Below, in pieces: positions 24,642 to 32,352 of a stretch of DNA of 64,000 bases. The notes under the pieces are model-generated. The model saw only the letters and a program-made list of their open reading frames with translations. It was not told the origin of the DNA and made no database searches. Source of the stretch: Shewanella sp. Choline-02u-19 (GTDB lineage Bacteria; Pseudomonadota; Gammaproteobacteria; Enterobacterales; Shewanellaceae); the NCBI RefSeq assembly GCF_002836205.1, contig NZ_PJBE01000012.1, forward strand, positions 496,001-560,000. Direction: 5' to 3'. The position numbers and the translations under genes were made by a program. The number at the start of each line of letters is the position of its first letter. Within the stretch, counting starts at the first letter, position 1.

Positions 24642-26180
24642 TTACATTAGGCCTTCCTGATATTCTACTCTTTGCTTCACTTCGTTTAAATCACCATTAA
24701 CGGCCTTAGTGAGTCGCTTACCAAAATCTTGGTCAGCGAGGTAGAAGTAGCTCAACATCTGATGCTTAACATTACTGTCTCTTACTTGACCAAGGTCGCC
24801 AGATAAGTTGGTGATCAAATCACTCTTATCTTGCTTGCTTAAGCTGCGATAAAAGATCCCTGCTTGAGTAAAGTTATCTTGCTTACCAATGACTTTTTGC
24901 TGCACGGTGCCAGACACTGGCGTATTACCTGAGCGGTAACGGTTATCTTCAGCGAGTGCTAAATGACTACTTGGCTGATAGTTAATGTCACTCGTGGTGT
25001 GGCCGTAGTTCAATGCACCATCTTGGTTGTGATTCGCAACTTTCACTCGTGTTTGGTTAATCGGCAGCTGTGATAAGTTGGCGCCTAAACGATACAGCTG
25101 TGTATCGGCATAGGAGAAGATACGCCCTTGCAGCAATTTGTCTTCCGATGGCTCGATACCTGGGATTAAGTTGGAAGGAGCAAACGCGGCCTGTTCGGTT
25201 TCTTGGAAGAAGTTACCCGGAACACGGTTTAAGGTCATTGTGCCTACGGTTGTTTCAGGCACATCAAGCCACATTTTCGTTGCATCGAGCGGGTTGTAAT
25301 CAAACGTACTGAGATCTTCTGGGCCTAATACTTTGACTTTTAGATCCCATTTAGGAAAATTGCCTTTACCAATCTCGCTATACAGATCGTCGGTTAGGTG
25401 GTTGAAGTTTTTACCTTGCATCTGTGTGACTTCTGCCGGTCTGAGTCCTTCAACACCTTGCTGGCTCTTCCAGTGAAACTTCACGTATTTAACTTGGTTA
25501 TCATCATTAATAAACTTATAGGCATGTACGCCCCAGCCATCCATTTTACGGTAGCTCGATGGCGTGCCTAAATTGGTGTAAACCCAGGTCAACATATTGG
25601 TGGCGGTGCCTTCATGGCTGAAGAAATCAAAGTAACGATTAGGGTCTTGGATATTCGTAATAGGTGACGGCTTTAGTGAATGCACCATGTCAGGAAACTT
25701 AATGGCATCACGGATGAAGAACACAGGCAGGTTATTACCAACGAGATCCCAATTACCTTGCTCTGAATAGAAGCGTGTCGCGAATCCACGAGGATCACGT
25801 AAAGTTTCCGGTGAACCTTTTGAATGGATAACCGTTGAAAAGCGAACAAATACTGGCGTTACTTTTCCTTTTTCAGAAAAAAGTGCTGCTTGCGTTAGTC
25901 CACTAAGGTCATCGCTGGCAACAAACTCACCATGCACACCAGTACCTCTGGCGTGAACAACACGCTCAGGAATACGTTCACGAGCGAAACGTTGTAGTTT
26001 TTGAATCAACTGAACGTCCTGTAAAAGCACGCTGCCGTTACTGCCTGCAGTGATTGAGTTTTGGTTATCGCCTACAGGGGCACCATTGTCACGGGTTAAG
26101 GTTTCAGCTTGGACACTAAATGCCAGACTCATCGATAGTACTAAACAGCTTTTTCTTGTTAGATCCATTGGGATTCTCAT
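24642..26180 (-). CDS. katB: Periplasmic clade-type monofunctional heme catalase
   Basis: 512 residues with a cleavable signal (LVLSMSLAFSVQA), so exported. Catalytic His76 in RVVHARGTGVHGEF, the Asn in WDLVGNNLPVFFIRD, and the proximal heme Tyr in GRIFSYADTQLYRLG are present. Length and motifs are those of small-subunit catalases that convert hydrogen peroxide to water and oxygen. The KatB name is by analogy with exported catalases paired with an ankyrin gene. The ribosome site is weak for either in-frame ATG (26180 or 26168). I did not find a clear OxyR site. Confidence 0.95.
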   Translation of the reverse strand: MRIPMDLTRKSCLVLSMSLAFSVQAETLTRDNGAPVGDNQNSITAGSNGSVLLQDVQLIQKLQRFARERIPERVVHARGTGVHGEFVASDDLSGLTQAALFSEKGKVTPVFVRFSTVIHSKGSPETLRDPRGFATRFYSEQGNWDLVGNNLPVFFIRDAIKFPDMVHSLKPSPITNIQDPNRYFDFFSHEGTATNMLTWVYTNLGTPSSYRKMDGWGVHAYKFINDDNQVKYVKFHWKSQQGVEGLRPAEVTQMQGKNFNHLTDDLYSEIGKGNFPKWDLKVKVLGPEDLSTFDYNPLDATKMWLDVPETTVGTMTLNRVPGNFFQETEQAAFAPSNLIPGIEPSEDKLLQGRIFSYADTQLYRLGANLSQLPINQTRVKVANHNQDGALNYGHTTSDINYQPSSHLALAEDNRYRSGNTPVSGTVQQKVIGKQDNFTQAGIFYRSLSKQDKSDLITNLSGDLGQVRDSNVKHQMLSYFYLADQDFGKRLTKAVNGDLNEVKQRVEYQEGLM

Positions 26181-26399
26181 TATCTACAACACACGCTCTT
26201 TCTGCCTGCAATCAGTGTAGAACGGAAATAGAGATTAAAAGAAGCGATCTTTATCGATTGAGCGAATTGTTAAAATCTATTAGGCCTATATTTCATTTAG
26301 ATTTTTTAATTCTCTTTAGTATTCTAGGTCTAAATACAAAAAGTGGTAAAAACGACAACGGGTACAGGTTAAGCCATTGATTAACAATAATGAGTTACT

Positions 26400-27290
26400 G
26401 ATATTTGCAAAAAACATTGACCGATATGGAAACTGACTTAGACTAATGTCATGTTAAACGGGGTATGAGCACCACCAGAAAGGGATAGACTCTCTACGCG
26501 GAGCCTATAGCCAGACATCAGCCAAATACACAATATATTGTTTTTTAATGCTAATAACTTTATATACTGACTTTAGTATGTGATTTCTGTTGTCTGATTC
26601 AAGTAACCGTTTTACGTCACTATAGATCTCATAATTTTCTTTGACGGGTCATTGATCCTTCTCGCCTCAATGAAAACAACAGCCTCTTTTTCAGGTAAAA
26701 AACCACACCGTCTATATGAGGGGAGCTTCTACTATTTTGCTTTAGAGGCGCTTATAGCCAAGTAAATGCATCATCTTCACTATTAGTTAAACTTTTAACA
26801 AACAAATCTGATTAGCTTTCATAAAACCTGTCAATTTATGCGCAGGATAATAAAAATTAAGAATATTTCCGTGCTCATACAACTGGTTAATTGACGTTTT
26901 TTGGTAAGTGTAAATTTAGAGTTACTGTGGTGCTGTTTTGGTCTCTATATCGCTAGGGTTCATTCACTCCGTTGCTGATTTTGATTTTTACCATGAACTG
27001 CCGTTCTAAGACAGATATAAATTAAAAGTGTCAAAATAGGTATCTAAAATACAACTAACCCATTATAAGCGAAGGTTTTATTATTGCTTCAACCCCCCTT
27101 ATTTTAATATCGGCACCCTACCTAAAAGTACTACTCCTTTGTGTTGGTTCTTCATTTTGACGGGTAATTCGTTCTGTTTGAGACATTAACTATCACCAAT
27201 TGCTGTTAGGGTAACAAAATGACGCAGAGCAGCTAGTTCTCAATTTGAATCAAATCAAATTAGCGGTGAGTCGGTTGCAGATTATTCAAC
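26400..27290. other. Long upstream region of the curli operon
   Basis: About 900 bp with no gene on either strand. AT-rich, with several T-runs. Long regulatory regions are typical before curli genes, but I could not pick out a specific binding site. Confidence 0.4.
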
Positions 27291-27306
27291 AAGGATTGTG
27301 CTGAAT

Positions 27307-27702
27307 ATGCGAGGAATATTACTGGTATTGCTATTGATTATTAGTAGCGCGATGCCATCGATGGCTGAAGATAGTGACATTGAAATCAGTGGTCTCATGA
27401 TTGACCGCACATTAACTCGCTTTGGTAAGGACTTTGGCTTTTATTACGCAAGTTATTGGCGTGATCTGCCGTTTACTCAGGGTTTTAATGTCACGCTTTA
27501 TGAAACTGTTTTCCCTCAGGCTGGTACGTTGCTTCGCTTAGAAGTTAATGGCGTTACCATTTACAGAACTCACTTTGGACGCAGAGCTAGCCCGATAAAG
27601 GAACGAGCAGAACAAGCCATTTTACTGACAATTGATTATTTGGCTCAGGTTAGAGCAAATGCAATTACAGCTGAGTTTGCTGATAATGCTGACGGATATT
27701 AG
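27307..27702 (+). CDS. csgE: Curli assembly protein CsgE
   Basis: 131 residues; signal peptide MRGILLVLLLIISSAMPSMA. The mature part has the CsgE pattern: IEISGLMIDRTLTRFGKDFGFYYASYW, FNVTLYETVFPQAGTLLRLEVNG, YRTHFGRRASPIKERAEQA (parts). CsgE is the periplasmic cap and specificity factor of the CsgG secretion pore. ATG 27307 is preferred to the GTG at 27298, which would abut aagga. First gene of csgEFG. Confidence 0.95.
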   Translation: MRGILLVLLLIISSAMPSMAEDSDIEISGLMIDRTLTRFGKDFGFYYASYWRDLPFTQGFNVTLYETVFPQAGTLLRLEVNGVTIYRTHFGRRASPIKERAEQAILLTIDYLAQVRANAITAEFADNADGY

Positions 27703-27712
27703 GATAATTACA

Positions 27713-28099
27713 ATGAATAACAGGATGTTAATTCTCGCTACTTTATTCGTAGCAAGCCCTCTTCAAGCCACCGAATTAGTTTATACCCCGATTAACCCTA
27801 GTTTCGGCGGTTCAGCATTAAATGGCTCCTACCTGCTGAATAAAGCCAATGCACAGAATGACCATACTGCAGAAAATGCTGAAAAAGATTTTGTCACTCG
27901 CTTTAAAGAGTCATTAGAGCGAAACATCATGAATACCATTACTCGTGGCGTTGCCAGTGGGGAAATTACAGATGGTACTTATGATACTGGAGACTTTAGG
28001 ATTGAAGTTGCCTCAATAGGCGGTGGTGTGATGTTAACGATTACTAATCTACTGACAGGTGAGGTAACCGTGATTGAAATGCCTTCTTACGGAGGATAA
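27713..28099 (+). CDS. csgF: Curli assembly protein CsgF
   Basis: 128 residues; signal peptide then LVYTPINPSFGGSALNGSYLLNKANAQN, the defining CsgF N-terminus that inserts into the CsgG pore, and a C-terminal domain ending NLLTGEVTVIEMPSYGG. CsgF links the pore to the CsgB nucleator at the surface. 10 bp after csgE and 3 bp before csgG: one operon. Confidence 0.97.
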   Translation: MNNRMLILATLFVASPLQATELVYTPINPSFGGSALNGSYLLNKANAQNDHTAENAEKDFVTRFKESLERNIMNTITRGVASGEITDGTYDTGDFRIEVASIGGGVMLTITNLLTGEVTVIEMPSYGG

Positions 28100-28102
28100 C
28101 GG

Positions 28103-28900
28103 ATGAAATTATTAATTAGCCTATTGTTACTCGGCAGCTTATCCGCTTGTAGCCTTATTCCCAAGCCTGAGTTGAATATCAGTGAAGCACAGCTCAATCC
28201 AACCAGTGAAACGATGCGGCAATTAGTGGCAAAACCAGGCCCAAAGTACCCAATTCCTGTCGCGGTATATTCCTTTAGGGATCAAACCGGGCAATATAAA
28301 CCACAGCAAAACGTGAGTTCTTTTTCTACTGCGGTAACGCAGGGAGCGACATCAATGTTGGTGCAAACATTATTGGACTCTAAGTGGTTTACCCCAGTGG
28401 AACGAGAAGGGTTACAAAACCTGTTAACCGAACGAAAAATCACCAAGAAACAACCTAATAAATCCAAAAAAGAAGATGTGCCACAACTGACCAATGCCAG
28501 GTTGTTGTTAGAAGGCGGCATTATAAGCTACGAAACAAATATCAGTACAGGTGGGTCGGGAGTTGAGTACTATGGTATTGGTGCATCCGAGATGTATAGG
28601 GAAGACCAAGTGACGATCTATCTTCGTGCTGTCGATGTTCATACGGGTAAAGTAATGATGTCGGTATCAACCACTAAGCGGGTGTTTTCTCAGGAAATGC
28701 GAGCAGGACTGATTCGATTTACGAGCCTAAATAGACTCGCTGAAGCTGAAATTGGCTTTACAACCAATGAACCCGTACAGTTTTGTGTCTTGCAAGCTAT
28801 TGAGTTAGCGGTATCTGAATTGGTAGAAAAAGGACTTGAAATGGGTTATTGGAATTCAGCTACATTAGCCGCTAAAGAGCTTACTCCAGCCAATTCATAA
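28103..28900 (+). CDS. csgG: Curli secretion channel CsgG
   Basis: 265 residues; lipoprotein signal with lipobox LSAC. The family blocks are all there: IPVAVYSFRDQTGQYKP, VTQGATSMLVQTLLDSKWFTPVEREGLQNLLTERKI, LLEGGIISYETNISTGGSGVEYYGIG (the barrel hairpin), VDVHTGKVMMSVSTTKRVFS (parts). Forms the nonameric outer-membrane pore that secretes curlin subunits. Last gene of csgEFG; a hairpin follows at 28928. Confidence 0.97.
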   Translation: MKLLISLLLLGSLSACSLIPKPELNISEAQLNPTSETMRQLVAKPGPKYPIPVAVYSFRDQTGQYKPQQNVSSFSTAVTQGATSMLVQTLLDSKWFTPVEREGLQNLLTERKITKKQPNKSKKEDVPQLTNARLLLEGGIISYETNISTGGSGVEYYGIGASEMYREDQVTIYLRAVDVHTGKVMMSVSTTKRVFSQEMRAGLIRFTSLNRLAEAEIGFTTNEPVQFCVLQAIELAVSELVEKGLEMGYWNSATLAAKELTPANS

Positions 28901-28927
28901 AGTGTTTCCTTATTTGGTTTTTTCAGT

Positions 28928-28960
28928 AGCGGTAAAATTTATTTTACCGCTATCTTTTGC
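28928..28960 (+). terminator. Terminator after csgG
   Basis: AGCGGTAAAAT-tt-ATTTTACCGCT, then ATCTTTT. An 11-bp stem separating csgEFG from csgD. Confidence 0.8.
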
Positions 28961-29195
28961 GTTTTATGTCGTTAAACTATTGATATGAAGCAGTTTAGTC
29001 GTAAGTATGGTTTAGTTGTATTTGTATGGTGTTTTCAGTTGTAAGGGTCTTTTTATATAGCTATTAATACTGAATTGTTGTATTAATGTTAAATTCTCTT
29101 GGGTAACCTAGAGTATAAAGAGCATTCATTCATAAGGACAAGTATGGGTGGTTCATCTATAGCGTTAGATGATTTCATTTCAGGGAGAGAGCTCA

Positions 29196-29867
29196 ATGAG
29201 TAAAATAGATGAACTAGTCTTCATCCACCAAGTTGCCGCGCCTTGCCACTTGGCCATATTAGCGGATTCTATTGGTATTAAAACCAGGGTAATCAAAAAG
29301 CCTTCTGACCTAGTTGTTGCAAAAGACTGTAATCGCTTTTATATGGTAGCCCAAAAAGGCACGGCGTTAGATAGCAAAGGCATTCCAATCGTCGCAGCTC
29401 GATTAGTGTCGCAGTTCCCAATCGCATTGTATCAGGTAGAACGGGATTCTTTAGATCCTAAAGCAGCACTACTGCTAGGAATAAAAGGCCTTTTATATGC
29501 CGATCAAGGCATGGACCTGTTATTGACAGGGCTTAAAAAAATGGTCGCGAATGAGCTTTGGTATGAACGGGGTTTACTGAGTGAAATGTTTAGTCATTTG
29601 ATGAAACGTTTAGATAGCAATAACGAGGTGGCTCAAGATCAAGATACGATTGCTATGCTACAAATGCTGACCAACCGAGAAAGAACCGTCATTCAGTTAG
29701 TGTCCAGTGGTGCACGAAACAAAGAAATTGCACATCAACTATGTATAAGTGAACACACAGTCAAAGCACATATATCTTCAATATTTAGAAAGACCCAGTC
29801 GCGTAATCGAGTTGAGTTATTGCGTTGGGCGCAAACCTATCAAAGCCAATTTGAGTTATGTTCTTAA
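29196..29867 (+). CDS. csgD: CsgD-like LuxR-family regulator
   Basis: 223 residues. The N-terminal ~150 residues form an atypical receiver-like domain as in CsgD (no phospho-acceptor signature is clear); the C-terminus is a LuxR/GerE helix-turn-helix: LTNRERTVIQLVSSGARNKEIAHQLCISEHTVKAHISSIFRKTQSRNRVEL (parts). CsgD activates curlin genes and biofilm functions. ATG 29196 with gggagaga upstream is chosen; the ATG at 29169 has no ribosome site. It lies 295 bp after csgG with its own promoter region and is convergent with csgBA, unlike the divergent E. coli arrangement. Confidence 0.9.
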   Translation: MSKIDELVFIHQVAAPCHLAILADSIGIKTRVIKKPSDLVVAKDCNRFYMVAQKGTALDSKGIPIVAARLVSQFPIALYQVERDSLDPKAALLLGIKGLLYADQGMDLLLTGLKKMVANELWYERGLLSEMFSHLMKRLDSNNEVAQDQDTIAMLQMLTNRERTVIQLVSSGARNKEIAHQLCISEHTVKAHISSIFRKTQSRNRVELLRWAQTYQSQFELCS

Positions 29868-29880
29868 TATAACAAGTATA

Positions 29881-29908
29881 AAAAAAGGGAGCCTAAGCTC
29901 CCTTTTTA
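29881..29908. terminator. Bidirectional terminator between csgD and csgA
   Basis: AAAAAGGGAGC-ctaa-GCTCCCTTTTT, with A- and T-runs on both sides. Confidence 0.92.
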
Positions 29909-29921
29909 ATGGATGAATAAT

Positions 29922-31433
29922 TTAGTTTTGCATTACTGTCGCACTGTTAAAGTCACCAGTTTGGCTGACTGAAATCGCATTATTGGCACCGGTTTGAGAA
30001 CCACTTACGAAGTTATCATTACCTACTTGTGCAATCGTTAGGCTATTGTTTACGCCATCAACTCGGAACGCTTCTTCAGATTCGCCACCGACCCAGTTGC
30101 CGTCGCCAGTTTGAGCTATTAACGCGCTATTTTCATCGCCAACAATAATCAAATCAATGAGGTTAATATCACCATCTTGAGTCATCTCAACGTCAGTATT
30201 GTCAAAACCGACCACTGTTACTAAGGCTTCGTTTTCGTTGCCATCTTGTTCGATATCGACTTCGTTACCAAAACCTGTCACGTCAGCATAACTGTAGTTG
30301 TCATCGCCTTCTTGTGAGATCTCAATTTGGTTGTCATCCAGAGTTGTAAAGGCAACAGCGGTGTTATTGTCACCATCGGAGATGATACTGATGTCGTTAT
30401 CATCGCCATAAGCGGCGAATGTAGCAAAGTTAGTTTCGCCTTCTTGATCTAAAGAGATGTTATTTTCATCTCCTAGGATCTGAAATTCAGCTCCATTATT
30501 ATTGCCATCTTGGTCTACACGCAAGACATTATCACTACCTTGAATTTCAGCAGTTAAGGAATCACCAATCGTGTTAGTGTTACCGTCTTGATTCACTTCA
30601 ATGTCATTGTCATCACCAGCGGTAAAAGCAAAGTATGCCGTATTGCTATTACCAACTTGGTCAATCTCAATCTCATTTTCTGAACCAACCAGCGAATATA
30701 CAAAACCTGTGTTGTTATCACCTTCTTGAGAGACTACAAAATTATTGTCGTCACCGGCCACACCTTTCACAGCCCCTAAGTTACCATTACCCTCTTGGTA
30801 GACTTCAACATCATTGTTATTACCAACGTTTGGCGTAATGTCTAACGACACTAAACCGGCAACGTTGTTATCGCCCATTTGAGTGATGTCACCATCGTTA
30901 CCATTGCCTTCAACTCTAAAAACACCAAAGTTACTGCTACCCTCTTGGTTCACAACACTCGTGTTTTCATCACCTAAGAGCTCAACAACCGCCTCATTTT
31001 GAGCACCGTCTTGCATCACGTCGCTCGTGTTGCCGTTGCCAGTGATATCAGTGGTGCTTTCGTTAAAGAAGTCGAGCTGCATGACCGTTGCTTTGTTGTC
31101 GTTGCCATCAATATTAGTGGTACTTATATGCCAATCATCAGCCTGGTCGACGTCAACAGTGTTGCCGTTACCCTTGGAGTCAACATAAGCTTCTATCCAA
31201 ACTCCATTCTGGATCACGATTGCAGATTGATTATCACCTTGTTGGTTGACGTCTGCGATATGTAAGTCACCAGTTTGGATCACAGTGGCGTCTTGACCCA
31301 CAACACTGCCAGCGGTAACGGTAGTTTGTGTAATTGTGGCCGTGTTTGATGTGTCGGCAAATGCATTACTGCTAAGGCTAAAACTTGCGGTAATCGCTAG
31401 TGCAATCATGGTTTTTTTTGTTTGCGATCTCAT
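29922..31433 (-). CDS. csgA: Giant curlin subunit CsgA
   Basis: 503 residues, over three times E. coli CsgA (151). Signal peptide ending NAFA. The mature chain is a succession of curlin repeats of ~20-25 residues; I count about 19 copies of a [Q/S]-x-G-x-x-N step (QQGDNQ, QDGAQN, QEGSSN, QMGDNN ... QTGDFN). Many repeats carry extra Asp/Glu, so the fibre would be strongly acidic. Secreted through CsgG and polymerised on CsgB into amyloid. The ribosome site aggga is before ATG; 14 bp after csgB. The name rests on repeat pattern and locus. Confidence 0.92.
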   Translation of the reverse strand: MRSQTKKTMIALAITASFSLSSNAFADTSNTATITQTTVTAGSVVGQDATVIQTGDLHIADVNQQGDNQSAIVIQNGVWIEAYVDSKGNGNTVDVDQADDWHISTTNIDGNDNKATVMQLDFFNESTTDITGNGNTSDVMQDGAQNEAVVELLGDENTSVVNQEGSSNFGVFRVEGNGNDGDITQMGDNNVAGLVSLDITPNVGNNNDVEVYQEGNGNLGAVKGVAGDDNNFVVSQEGDNNTGFVYSLVGSENEIEIDQVGNSNTAYFAFTAGDDNDIEVNQDGNTNTIGDSLTAEIQGSDNVLRVDQDGNNNGAEFQILGDENNISLDQEGETNFATFAAYGDDNDISIISDGDNNTAVAFTTLDDNQIEISQEGDDNYSYADVTGFGNEVDIEQDGNENEALVTVVGFDNTDVEMTQDGDINLIDLIIVGDENSALIAQTGDGNWVGGESEEAFRVDGVNNSLTIAQVGNDNFVSGSQTGANNAISVSQTGDFNSATVMQN

Positions 31434-31447
31434 TAGATGCTCCCTGT

Positions 31448-31873
31448 TTAGTATTGAGTAATTGTGATTGCTGCGCCGTCTGCAATCTGTTCAATCGAAA
31501 AACTGGCACTTCCTAACTGATTAATCTGCACTAAATTATCATTACCAATTTGGGTGATGTTAGCTCGGTTATCAGCTCCAGCTTGTAAAAGTTCAACTTC
31601 ATTATCTTGACCATACTGGATAATGTCAGCGTGGTTGTTGCTACCCATTTGGATTAAGTTTGCTCCATTACCAGCGCCTGATTGACTCAGATTTGCATGG
31701 TTTAGAACACCTAATTGAACGAGGTTAATAACATTTTCTCGGCCAGTACTTTCAAGCAGTGTTTGTAGTGTTATTGGTAGCTCGGTGCTCTGATTGTTGA
31801 GTTCAGTAGCGCTTGTCGGCACTGAGTGCAGCAATAGCGCAATGGTGAGTCCAATCGTTTTAAAAACTGACAC
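31448..31873 (-). CDS. csgB: Curlin nucleator CsgB
   Basis: 141 residues, signal peptide then curlin repeats VINLVQLGVLNHANLSQSGAGN, IQMGSNNHADIIQYGQDN, LQAGADNRANITQIGNDN (parts). Size and position upstream of csgA match the minor nucleating subunit. The start is GTG at 31873, supported by aagggg six bases before it; no other start precedes the signal peptide. Confidence 0.92.
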   Translation of the reverse strand: MSVFKTIGLTIALLLHSVPTSATELNNQSTELPITLQTLLESTGRENVINLVQLGVLNHANLSQSGAGNGANLIQMGSNNHADIIQYGQDNEVELLQAGADNRANITQIGNDNLVQINQLGSASFSIEQIADGAAITITQY

Positions 31874-32352
31874 TTAACGCCCCTTGGTATTGGTGTAAAT
31901 AGGCAGTAGAAAACTTAATGTTTAAGTTACTAATCCTGCTTTACGGCTTGCTGGTAAGGGACTGTATATGACAGCTCTCGCCAGATAAGTGACTCAAGCT
32001 ACAGTGCTGAATTTTTGCAGCAATCAGAAAAAGGTCTATTTATTCAACGTAAGCTACCGACATGGAAATTTGTTAATTTCGGTAATTTTCTGTTGAAAAA
32101 TATAGTGTTTATTTAATTATTTTACGAATGCGGAAGAGATTACTAATGCCATGGGATTAGTAATTAAGTGTTAAAGGGTTGGGGGGCTCTTTTAAAAACA
32201 GAGTGGCTATGGCAACAATCCCTACGTTAACAATTTCCGGATATGCGCAAAGTGTTTTCAGCGGTCAGTATTTTATGTGGCTATGGATGGCACTCAGAGC
32301 ATTTGCAGTACCGGTTCGGGGAAATTTAAAGGATTAATAGGAAGACTGTTAT
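31874..32352. promoter_or_regulatory. Divergent promoter region of csgBA and the S8 protease
   Basis: 479 bp between divergent genes. No ORF. It must contain both promoters; I do not see a clear consensus element. Confidence 0.4.
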
